Assembly: GCA_946405435.1 (NCBI GenBank)
Contig: CAMJHF010000004.1
Location: 62,001-126,000, forward strand
DNA length: 64,000 bases
From: an uncultured Bacteroidales bacterium
Lineage (GTDB): Bacteria; Bacteroidota; Bacteroidia; Bacteroidales; UBA932
Reading direction: 5' to 3'
Shown: positions 34,769 to 42,450 of the stretch, in pieces
How positions within the stretch are numbered: position 1 is the stretch's first letter
How the letters are laid out: the number at the start of each line of letters is the position of its first letter
Program-made: the position numbers and the translations under genes
The notes under the pieces: generated by a model
Told to the model about the DNA's origin: nothing
Databases searched by the model: none
The model's input: only the letters and a program-made list of their open reading frames with translations

Positions 34769-37510
34769 ATGTATAAGCATTTTATCTTGATCGCAACAGC
34801 TGCCTTGCTGGCTCTTTCCTGCAATAGGGAAGAGCCGGAGGGGGATATTCTTCCGTCCATGGAACAACGTGTCTTCGAGGCCGGACTTGAGGCCTCCAGC
34901 GTGACCCGTACCGCTTTGACGCAGGGCGGCAAGGTGGTGTGGGGCGAGGGCGATCAGATAAAGGTTTTCAATGCTGCGCAGCCGGGCGGCTCGGTGTTCA
35001 GCGCCGACGCCGCCTCGGCCGGCAGCAGTTCTGCAGTATTCCGCGGGACTATAGACGGTGATGCGCCATTCTGTGCAGTGTATCCAGCATCTGCAGGTGT
35101 TTCCCTTTCCGGAGAGGAACTTGGCGTCTCACTGCCCTCCGTTCAGCAATATGCCGACGGATCTTTTGCCCCCGGAGCCAGCCCTGCCGCAGCCCAAAGC
35201 ACTGACGGAGTCCATCTTCAGTTCAAGAATCTCTGCGGACTGCTTAAAGTGCAGCTGACAGGATCCGCCAGTATAAGTTCTGTCAGCATTACAAGTGCCG
35301 CTGACGAGGCCCTCTGGGGCAGCGGCACGGTGGCTTTCGGTGATACGCCAAGGCTTAAGCTCAACTATTCGGAAAACGGTCAGCGTACACTCTCCCTGGC
35401 GTGTTCTCCTTCCGTGCAGCTTTCTGCGGATACTCCCCGGGATTTCTTTTTCGTTGTTCCGGAAGGAACTCTGGGCGAAGGATTTAGGGTTACGATTGAG
35501 GACTCGGCCGGTGGCTCCCAGACCAAGTCGGTGCGTTCCGGTCTGCAAATCAAGCGTTCGGCCGTGAGCGCCCTCAGCACCTTGGCATACAACGGAACTG
35601 CGCTTCCGGACATTTCCACAATGACGCTTGCGGGCGGCGTACTTGAACTTGATTTCAATGCTCCTACCATGCTCCCTTATTCGGGTGCTTCTGTAGGTGA
35701 TTATATCCGTCTGACCTCTCGCAGCAATCCTTCGCAGGTGCTTGTGGCGAGAGTGACCGCGGTAGACAGCGCCTCCGGCATCACGATCGAGCCCCTGCCG
35801 GGTTTCATCGGCGGCATGTACGAGGTCAAAGTGTGTGTGGGCGGCTCCCTGAGGAGCCTTGGTACTGTGTTCGTAGACGTCCGCGACATCTATGAGGTGC
35901 CTTTCAGCAGCGGCTACACTATGTATGGTCGTGTTATAGACAATTCCGGAAGCCCCTTGCAGGGAGTGAGCGTATCGGATGGTGTCAAAACCACCACCAC
36001 CGACGCCGACGGATGCTATTATATCAATTCCGCCCGCAAGTACGGCTATGTGATGATCTCCCAGCCACGCGGGTACAGGGTGGCGGTGAATCGCAGTACG
36101 GCTCAGTTTTTCCGTTTTGTCGGCTCCGACAAGAATGTCCCCGAGATGCATAACTTTGTGCTTGAACCCTTTGATGCCGCCAATCACAAGGCGATATTCT
36201 TCACCGACAGTCACCTGGCCAATCGTTCAAGCAATGATGTCCAGCAGTTCCGTACAGGTTTCAAGAAAGAGCTGAAGGACGCCGAGTCGGAGTCGAAGAA
36301 ATCTGGCGTACCCCTTCTTGCCCTTTGCCTTGGAGACAGCAGCTGGGACGAGTTTTGGTACTCCATGCTTTACCAGCCGCAGAATTTCAAGGAAGAATTG
36401 TCGGGCTTCGATATCCCTGTATACGTGATTCCCGGCAATCACGACAATGACCCCTACGTGGCATCCGACCTTTTGTCCGAGCTGCCGTTCCGCAAAGCCT
36501 TCGGCCCAAGCTATTATTCTTTTAATTTCGGCGATATCCATTATGTATTGATGGATAATACTGTTTTTGCCAACAAGGGCGGGGCGCAGGGGACAGTTGG
36601 AGACCTGAGCTACACATGCAAGTTCACTTCGGATGAACTCAGCTGGCTGCGGGCCGACCTGCAGAATGCCCCTTCCGATTGCCGGATTGTGCTGGGCGTC
36701 CACTGTCACTTCAGCACAAGGACGTATCTTGAGAATGCATCCCACAGCGAGCCCTGGTTCGGTTACAACATGCCGCAGTCCGACCTTACAGCTGTCTTCA
36801 ACTATGCAGGCAAACGTCCTGTCGAGATAGTTTCGGGGCATACCCATCAGCGCTACACGAACTATTTTTCCGATACACGGCGGGAGCAGAATATAGGCGC
36901 GGTGTGCGCTTCGTGGTGGTGGGTAGGAAAATATACGAACGGCCGGTCGAATCTTTGCCAGGATGGAACTCCCGCCGGCTACATGGTGCTGGATGCGGCG
37001 TCTTCCGAGATTTCGACCCTTTATAAACCTATAGGCAAGGATGCCTCCTATCAGTTCAGGGCCTATGACCTCAACAACTGCTTAATAGACAGGGCTACTT
37101 ATTGCCCCAAAGTCAAAGATGATTATTCCCTGGTGACAGAAGAATACTACAAGGGCTATGTGCATGGCTACGACGAGCCGCGCAGCGACAACAAAGTGCT
37201 CGTGAACGTGTTCAACTGGAATACCCACTACAAAATAAAGATTACGGAGGAAGGGCACGGTACGCTCGATGTCAGGCGCGTAGAGGCTTATGACCCGCTC
37301 CACATCGTGCATTTCAACTGCTACAGAATGAATACTTCGGGCAGCATGACTTTCGTCACCAATGCGACTGCGCATATGTTTGAAGCGACTTGCTCGTCTG
37401 CAACATCTTCCGTGCTTATAGAAGTTACGGACGAATATGGAAATACCTTCAGCGAGACAATGACCCGGCCCCGGAGGCTGTATGATATGTCCAAATCTGA
37501 GAATTGGTAA
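34769..37510 (+). CDS. Calcineurin-like phosphoesterase with N-terminal fimbrillin-like domain (third copy)
   Basis: A 913-residue lipoprotein (MYKHFILIATAALLALSC, C18). Residues about 35-275 are a fimbrillin-like domain (TRTALTQGGKVVWGEGDQIK, FKNLCGLLKVQLTGSASISS) like those of the beta-helix proteins on either side. Next is the Ig-like domain shared with the phosphoesterase at 21078 (FIGGMYEVKVCVGG). Then come MetallophosN (MYGRVIDNSGSPLQGVSVSD), the catalytic core (FTDSHLANRS, LGDSSWDEFWYS, PGNHDNDPY, SGHTHQRYTNYF) and MetallophosC ending in MTRPRRLYDM. The metal-site motifs are intact. It starts 3 bases after the preceding stop. The fusion puts a phosphoesterase on the same adhesin-like scaffold as its neighbours. 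Confidence 0.9.
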   Translation: MYKHFILIATAALLALSCNREEPEGDILPSMEQRVFEAGLEASSVTRTALTQGGKVVWGEGDQIKVFNAAQPGGSVFSADAASAGSSSAVFRGTIDGDAPFCAVYPASAGVSLSGEELGVSLPSVQQYADGSFAPGASPAAAQSTDGVHLQFKNLCGLLKVQLTGSASISSVSITSAADEALWGSGTVAFGDTPRLKLNYSENGQRTLSLACSPSVQLSADTPRDFFFVVPEGTLGEGFRVTIEDSAGGSQTKSVRSGLQIKRSAVSALSTLAYNGTALPDISTMTLAGGVLELDFNAPTMLPYSGASVGDYIRLTSRSNPSQVLVARVTAVDSASGITIEPLPGFIGGMYEVKVCVGGSLRSLGTVFVDVRDIYEVPFSSGYTMYGRVIDNSGSPLQGVSVSDGVKTTTTDADGCYYINSARKYGYVMISQPRGYRVAVNRSTAQFFRFVGSDKNVPEMHNFVLEPFDAANHKAIFFTDSHLANRSSNDVQQFRTGFKKELKDAESESKKSGVPLLALCLGDSSWDEFWYSMLYQPQNFKEELSGFDIPVYVIPGNHDNDPYVASDLLSELPFRKAFGPSYYSFNFGDIHYVLMDNTVFANKGGAQGTVGDLSYTCKFTSDELSWLRADLQNAPSDCRIVLGVHCHFSTRTYLENASHSEPWFGYNMPQSDLTAVFNYAGKRPVEIVSGHTHQRYTNYFSDTRREQNIGAVCASWWWVGKYTNGRSNLCQDGTPAGYMVLDAASSEISTLYKPIGKDASYQFRAYDLNNCLIDRATYCPKVKDDYSLVTEEYYKGYVHGYDEPRSDNKVLVNVFNWNTHYKIKITEEGHGTLDVRRVEAYDPLHIVHFNCYRMNTSGSMTFVTNATAHMFEATCSSATSSVLIEVTDEYGNTFSETMTRPRRLYDMSKSENW

Positions 37511-37516
37511 AGAGAT

Positions 37517-38731
37517 ATGAAAAAAAGACTACTGATTTCAGCATGTTTGCTGCTGTCTGTCGTGATGGCGGCGCAGGAGTATATGCCCAAATGGGAAAAG
37601 GGCATGTTTGATATTCATTTCATTGCTACAGGCAGGGGAGATGCTTCTTTCATCGTTTTCCCTGACGGTACATCAATGCTGGCTGATGCCGGAGATGTCG
37701 GGGAAGGATGGCATGTGGCACAGCCCAATGACAGTCTCCGGCCGGGCGAGTGGATAGCCAAATACATTCACGATTTCTCCGAAGGCCTGCCGCATCGCGA
37801 CACCGTGGATTATTTCTATCTGACCCATTACCACGGTGATCATTGCGGCACATGGGGCATCTCCAAACCGGGTACTCACGGCTATCGTCTTGCCGGAGTG
37901 ACCGAGGTGGGGGAGTACATTCATTTCAACAAAATCGTGGACCGGGCATGCTGCGGTCAGCTCCCCATACCTTCCGAGAAGTATATGCAGGCCAGGGAAA
38001 AATTCCTGAAGGAAGCTTATTTCCCCTTCTGCCTGTATCAGAGGGATAGTTGCGGGACCAAACTGGAGGCCTTTCAGATCGGCAGCCGCAAACAGTTCAG
38101 GCCCCTCTATGACAAGCGCTACCGCAAGAACTTCGAAGTGTACAATATAGCCGCCAATGGCTATATCCACAGCGGCAAGGGACGGAAAACGGTCTGCATG
38201 TACGATGAGGATCCGGAAATATTCGATGAGAATATGTTCAGCTGCGTTATGCTGTTTACCTATGGAAAGTTCACGTACTATAACGGAGGAGACCTGGGCA
38301 GCGGCCCTCACGAGTCTTTCAAGGCGCAGCACCGTGACTTCGAAACACCTGTGGCGGACCTGATCAACCGTCACGTGACTCTCCTTAATCCAGACCACCA
38401 TGGCTGGAAGGAATCATCCAACGGTTATTTCCTTAAGAAATTGTGTCCTGAAGTGATTGTGGAGATGTGCTCCAACCGCACCCATCCTTATGCCAAGACA
38501 TTGGAACGCTGGGTGGATCCCATGACCTACGTGGGGCCGCGCAAACTGTATATTACTACCGAAGGCAGCCGCGAGCGTCTCGGAGAGGAACTCTGGAAGA
38601 ATTTCGAGCCATGGTACGGGCACGTGGTGGTAAGGGTTTATGAAGGAGGTAATGCATACCAGGTATTCGTGCTTGACGCCAAGAGCGGCAACTATGAAGT
38701 CCTTCATGCCGGAGAAATTGTAAAATTATAA
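37517..38731 (+). CDS. ComEC-type MBL-fold metallo-hydrolase, exported (second copy)
   Basis: A 404-residue protein with signal peptide MKKRLLISACLLLSVVMAAQ. The MBL motif is H104-Y-H106-G-D108-H109 (LTHYHGDHCGTWG). It shares with the protein at 16184 the segments MFDIHFIATGRGDASFIVFP, FTYYNGGDLG, NPDHHGWKESS and the ending WKNFEPWYGHVVVRVYEGGN. Both follow a calcineurin-like phosphoesterase within their module, so the pair of enzymes appears to be a unit. The substrate is not shown by sequence; a phosphodiester of nucleic-acid or nucleotide type is the working inference. Confidence 0.88.
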   Translation: MKKRLLISACLLLSVVMAAQEYMPKWEKGMFDIHFIATGRGDASFIVFPDGTSMLADAGDVGEGWHVAQPNDSLRPGEWIAKYIHDFSEGLPHRDTVDYFYLTHYHGDHCGTWGISKPGTHGYRLAGVTEVGEYIHFNKIVDRACCGQLPIPSEKYMQAREKFLKEAYFPFCLYQRDSCGTKLEAFQIGSRKQFRPLYDKRYRKNFEVYNIAANGYIHSGKGRKTVCMYDEDPEIFDENMFSCVMLFTYGKFTYYNGGDLGSGPHESFKAQHRDFETPVADLINRHVTLLNPDHHGWKESSNGYFLKKLCPEVIVEMCSNRTHPYAKTLERWVDPMTYVGPRKLYITTEGSRERLGEELWKNFEPWYGHVVVRVYEGGNAYQVFVLDAKSGNYEVLHAGEIVKL

Positions 38732-38741
38732 ATAACGTGTT

Positions 38742-38879
38742 ATGAATCAGTCTATTAAATTGGATTACCCTTCACCATCTCTGAAGGTTGTCAGTGTGGC
38801 GGCACCCTGCCAGATTCAGCAGACATCCGGGAACCAGAACCAGGTTCCCGTCGAAGTCGACGACGACCCCATCTTCTAA
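38742..38879 (+). CDS. Micro-ORF 2, 45-residue peptide
   Basis: ATG at 38742 and TAA at 38877-38879 enclose 45 codons in the only gap between the MBL gene (stop 38731) and the beta-helix gene (start 38885, 5 bases later). The peptide starts MNQSIKLDYPSPSLKVVSVA, has a polar Q/N-rich middle and a very acidic tail (VEVDDDPIF). It parallels micro-ORF 1 at 31781-31915 in length, position, tyrosine-proline N-terminal part, single-cysteine hydrophobic middle and acidic-aromatic end. No signal peptide and no known domain. Called a gene because of this repeated arrangement. Confidence 0.5.
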   Translation: MNQSIKLDYPSPSLKVVSVAAPCQIQQTSGNQNQVPVEVDDDPIF

Positions 38880-38884
38880 ATCGC

Positions 38885-41674
38885 ATGGCCATGAAAAAGA
38901 GTTTGTTCATTTTTGCGGCCATCTGCGCCGCCGCGGCAGTTTCCTGCACGCCCAAGGAGCTTGTGATCGACACCCCCGAAGAGAAAGTCGAGCAGAACGT
39001 GAAGCTCATCCCCATCACCATTACCGCCAGTTTCGAGTCCGCCAAGGCCGACATGGTCGGCAACGTCTGGACCTGGCAGTCCGGCGACAAGCTGGCCGTC
39101 TTTGACGGCACGGCCAAGAGAGAGTTCACCCTTGATGAGTCCGCCGCCGGCTCCGCCGTGGCCAAGTTCACCGGCAAGGTAGCGGAAGGATTCACTTCCC
39201 TTACCGGCGTTTTCCCGTACAGCGCTGCCGGCGACAGCTATGAGGCTGCCGTATCGATACCGGCCGTGCAGACAGTAGACACCCAGTCCGCCGATCCTCT
39301 TGGCCTGATTGCCAAGGCCGAGGGAGAGAAAGTCTCCGACACGGAGTACAACTTCTACTTCCAGAGCGCGGTAAGCCTTCTTAAGTTCAAGGCTTCCGAA
39401 GGCGCCACCAAGGTCATCATACACACGGCCACCAAGGACGAGACCATCGCCGGCACTTCACCTTCGGTCACCGTCAACCTCGGCTCGGCCGCAGACGGCA
39501 CCAAGGTATTCTGGGCCGCGGTGAACCCTGCCTCCTACACCGGCATCCACGTCTTCACCCTTGGCTCCGACGGCAAGTACGCACACCTCGTAACGGACAA
39601 GACCATCGACCTCAGCACCTCCGGCAAGGGCAAGAACCTCGGCTCAGTCAAGACCGTGGCCGCCGGCGGCACCGAAGTCGCCGTAATCGAGGACGGTGAC
39701 GGCCTCGTTAACTACCTCGGCTCCGCCACAGCTCCCACCCTTGACGCCTTCATCGTCAACGACCTTGACCTCACCGGCAAGACGGTTGCAACTTGTGCAA
39801 GTTATGCCAATGCTTTTGATGGCTTGTGGCATACTGTCGGCAATTGGAACAGTGATGGAGTCGCTTTGTTTGGCGAGATTGCTGCAGGCGCTTCTGTATC
39901 CAACCTTAAATTCGATGCCAGCTGCTCTGTCTCTGCTCCTAATGTATTATCTGATTTCGGAGCGGTGGTAAAAACGAATAAAGGCACTGTTGATAATATA
40001 TCGTTCAACGGTAAGTTTACAGTACCAGTAATAGGCAGTACAAGTACTCAAGACGGTCATTTTGGCGCAATCGTAGGAGTCTCTTCTGGAGCCGGAAGCG
40101 TGATTTCCAATTGTGCCTCAGGCGCGGATGTCTCTTATACAGGCGCCGGTCTTGTCTCGTCTAAGAATCTGTATATTGGTGGAATAACCGGGCGCGCAGA
40201 GGGTCAAGTCATCAGTTGTTCGTTTGAAGGAGATGTTTTGTTTACTTATACGGATGCAACGATGACAAAGTGCCTCTATGCCGCAGGTATATGCGGTAAT
40301 ACTTCTGCAAATGCCGCATTTGAGCTATGCACGAACAAGGGCTCGGTCGGTATTGTTACTCCCGGCTCCGGAAACGACTGTCTTTTCGCTTGTGGTATCG
40401 TGGGTTATTGCGGCGGAACTATTGATCAATGCGTCAATGAAGGAGAAGTTTTCGTATATTCAGAATCTGCCGATAAAGTAGCTGACGGCCCTCTGAAAAG
40501 GGCATGTGCTGCAGGAATATCAGGGTATTCTTCAAAAGCCGTGACGAAATGTACTAACAAGGGCCCGGTTACGCTTCGCGGCGGGTACAGTACTGGTTTT
40601 GCGGGGGTAGGCTCTTTGACTAAGGTTTCATCTGTTGCAGCTGGAATTACAGGCTTGACCTTTAATGCCAATGTGAGTGAATGCACGAATATCGGCACAG
40701 TGGAATCAATTTTGAAGAATATCGATAACACCGCAAGTGTTTATGGTATTGATACCCGTGCGACAGTTGGTGGAATTGTAGGCAATCAGCAAGGAACAAT
40801 TGAAAATTGTGAGAACAAAGGAAGAGTAGAGGCTTATTGGGTGACTTCGGCTCATAACGCAGCTTTGGCTCAGAACTTCGTTAGTCAGGCAGGCGGTATT
40901 ACGGGAGGATCCTATAATTCGGTTGATAAGACCAAATCCAGTATTATAAGTTGCACAAACTCGGGTACTGTCAAGATGACATGTGACAGCAAAGGCTCCA
41001 ACAATACATTAGGGGGCATAGTAGGCTGGCCCGGCAGTGAATCCGGCATGACCGGGTCAATAACTGATTGCAATAGCATAGGAACAGTCATCGCCGACGG
41101 ATTCGGGCTTATACGTACCGGTGGAATATCCGGCGGTACCGGTCCGATTTCCGGAGGAAAAGTATCCGGTACGATTACTATTGCAGGGAAGATTGCAGGA
41201 TCTTATGTAGGCGGTGTAGTGGCATATTGCGCTAAGGATTACACTGTTCAGGACGTTGAGGTTGACGACCTTGTAATAGATTATACCTGCAGCACAGGAA
41301 TGAATTCTGTGGTATATGGTATAGGAGGTCTGATTGGCCAGCCTCAAAATACTGATGGCGCAGTATTCGGTCAAGGATGTTCTGTTCTTGTCACGATAAA
41401 ATCCAATCATTCCCGTGACATTGGCTTCCTCGGCGGGCGTAATACGAATCAGAATGGTACAAACACAATGACTTTTGGAACAGCCGAAAAACCCATTACC
41501 GTCAAAAAAGGCTGTAAAATAGTCGTTAATGGCAGTACTGTGGCGGAGATTGCATCTTCAGCCGATGTTGACAAGGTAGTAACGACCTCGGGAACTGTCG
41601 GTAACCTTATGGGCGCACTTTGGTATAGTAACTGGGGACAGTATTTTACCAAGTACGTAACTTACAGTGAGTAA
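38885..41674 (+). CDS. Fimbrillin-like plus GLUG beta-helix surface lipoprotein (second of a pair)
   Basis: A 929-residue lipoprotein (ATG 38891 also possible; lipid cysteine at residue 21, AAAVSCTPK). Residues about 30-270 are a fimbrillin-like domain (VWTWQSGDKLAVFDGTAKRE, FQSAVSLLKFKASEGATKVI). Residues 275-900 are GLUG-type repeats (VISNCASGADVSYTG, FELCTNKGSVGIVT, VTKCTNKGPVTLRG, VSECTNIGTVESIL, IENCENKGRVEAYW). The latter half aligns almost continuously with the protein at 31922. Base and codon use change sharply near 39785: before it nearly all codons end in G or C, after it A- and T-ending codons are common. This suggests the gene was assembled from two sources. Last gene of the long operon. 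Confidence 0.85.
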   Translation: MAMKKSLFIFAAICAAAAVSCTPKELVIDTPEEKVEQNVKLIPITITASFESAKADMVGNVWTWQSGDKLAVFDGTAKREFTLDESAAGSAVAKFTGKVAEGFTSLTGVFPYSAAGDSYEAAVSIPAVQTVDTQSADPLGLIAKAEGEKVSDTEYNFYFQSAVSLLKFKASEGATKVIIHTATKDETIAGTSPSVTVNLGSAADGTKVFWAAVNPASYTGIHVFTLGSDGKYAHLVTDKTIDLSTSGKGKNLGSVKTVAAGGTEVAVIEDGDGLVNYLGSATAPTLDAFIVNDLDLTGKTVATCASYANAFDGLWHTVGNWNSDGVALFGEIAAGASVSNLKFDASCSVSAPNVLSDFGAVVKTNKGTVDNISFNGKFTVPVIGSTSTQDGHFGAIVGVSSGAGSVISNCASGADVSYTGAGLVSSKNLYIGGITGRAEGQVISCSFEGDVLFTYTDATMTKCLYAAGICGNTSANAAFELCTNKGSVGIVTPGSGNDCLFACGIVGYCGGTIDQCVNEGEVFVYSESADKVADGPLKRACAAGISGYSSKAVTKCTNKGPVTLRGGYSTGFAGVGSLTKVSSVAAGITGLTFNANVSECTNIGTVESILKNIDNTASVYGIDTRATVGGIVGNQQGTIENCENKGRVEAYWVTSAHNAALAQNFVSQAGGITGGSYNSVDKTKSSIISCTNSGTVKMTCDSKGSNNTLGGIVGWPGSESGMTGSITDCNSIGTVIADGFGLIRTGGISGGTGPISGGKVSGTITIAGKIAGSYVGGVVAYCAKDYTVQDVEVDDLVIDYTCSTGMNSVVYGIGGLIGQPQNTDGAVFGQGCSVLVTIKSNHSRDIGFLGGRNTNQNGTNTMTFGTAEKPITVKKGCKIVVNGSTVAEIASSADVDKVVTTSGTVGNLMGALWYSNWGQYFTKYVTYSE

Positions 41675-41738
41675 AACTCTTTGAGCTGCTGAGGGTTGCT
41701 CTCCAGGGGGCAATTGCATATCCGTCGCTCCGGATAAT

Positions 41739-41775
41739 CGGGCAAGGTCCTCAATTATGCCGGGGACCTTGCCCG
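41739..41775. terminator. GC-rich hairpin after the operon end (possible terminator)
   Basis: GGGCAAGGTCC (41740-41750) pairs perfectly with GGACCTTGCCC (41764-41774), extended by one more pair, around a 13-base loop. There is no T run after it on either strand, so it may be an RNA-stabilising or Rho-assisted structure rather than a classical terminator. Confidence 0.4.
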
Positions 41776-41892
41776 GGAATGGGGCTCTCAGGTGCATGAA
41801 ATGATGATTGGCGGGCAGGGTGTCCAGGAAAAAAAGACACCTCGCCAGCCTGCGCACAAGCCGGTGGATGAAATGGTAAAATTCTTCTGAAA

Positions 41893-41929
41893 GTATGCAA
41901 GATTGCAGATTAATCTGCGTTTAGCATAC
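41893..41929. promoter_or_regulatory. Nested palindrome upstream of the 41947 lipoprotein
   Basis: A perfect 14-base palindrome GCAGATTAATCTGC (41905-41918) lies inside an outer inverted pair GTATGC (41893-41898) and GCATAC (41924-41929). It ends 17 bases before the start codon, a position suited to a repressor site or a leader-RNA hairpin. The binding protein is unknown. Confidence 0.4.
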
Positions 41930-41946
41930 AGTTAAAGATTTATGAT

Positions 41947-42444
41947 ATGAGAAAAGTTCATCTCCTTTTGGTTGCCGTCTTTGGTTTCCTTACTACTGCT
42001 TGTATTGGACTGATGGTTGACTGGACACCTGTGGAACTTTACATAGAGGCAGTTGATTCGGAAGGGAAATCCATCATCTCGCCGGACATGCCGGACATGA
42101 CGCTCACCTTCAAAGGACAGGTCTATCCGGTTCAACGTATGCAAGGAGAAGGGGCGTTGCCCACAAAAGCTTATGCGGCCTTTATGTACGGTCTTATAGC
42201 CCAGCCGGTAAATACAGAGGACGGGAGCAGTTATTACCGTCTTTACTTCGGCGAAATTGACGGTGAAGAAGATATGGATGAGGATATTCTTCTGAACTGG
42301 CCGGACGGTAGCGAGGATGTTATCCACTACCATTGCTCGGGCCACAGTACCCTGTTCGGCCCTACCTGCAACAGAAGCTGGAAACTCAACGGCAAAAGAC
42401 ATGAAGGCTATACCTTCAAGTTTACCGGAAAATCGTTAAGATAG
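41947..42444 (+). CDS. Small lipoprotein of unknown function
   Basis: A 165-residue protein with a lipobox (MRKVHLLLVAVFGFLTTAC, C19). The mature part is acidic and appears all-beta (DWTPVELYIEAVDSEGKSII, MTLTFKGQVYPVQ, YYRLYFGEIDGEEDMDEDIL, SWKLNGKRHEGYTFKFTGK). I do not recognise the family by motif. Similar small lipoproteins with a V-x-I-x-V-x-x-x-G-x-[ND] start are common in Bacteroidales. It stands alone on the plus strand after a 272-base gap, and its stop is 7 bases from the convergent threonine aldolase-like gene. The palindrome just upstream may control it. Confidence 0.75.
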   Translation: MRKVHLLLVAVFGFLTTACIGLMVDWTPVELYIEAVDSEGKSIISPDMPDMTLTFKGQVYPVQRMQGEGALPTKAYAAFMYGLIAQPVNTEDGSSYYRLYFGEIDGEEDMDEDILLNWPDGSEDVIHYHCSGHSTLFGPTCNRSWKLNGKRHEGYTFKFTGKSLR

Positions 42445-42450
42445 AGATAA

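Larger units (their letters stand above)
41675..41946. other. Intergenic region with a hairpin, an open frame lacking a start, and a palindrome
   Basis: No complete gene is seen. A hairpin at 41739-41775 may end the long operon. An open frame at 41738-41890 (AGDLAREWGSQVHEMMIGGQ... to VDEMVKFF) has no start codon at its head; its look faintly recalls the C-terminus of alpha/beta-hydrolases, but this is weak. A nested palindrome lies at 41893-41929, just before the next gene. Confidence 0.4.

Noticed and set aside
29900..41600. Many short direct repeats in the beta-helix genes, at first suggestive of a repeat array or CRISPR
   Set aside because: They are protein-level GLUG repeats (CxNxG) with degenerate DNA and irregular spacing; there is no constant repeat with unique spacers.
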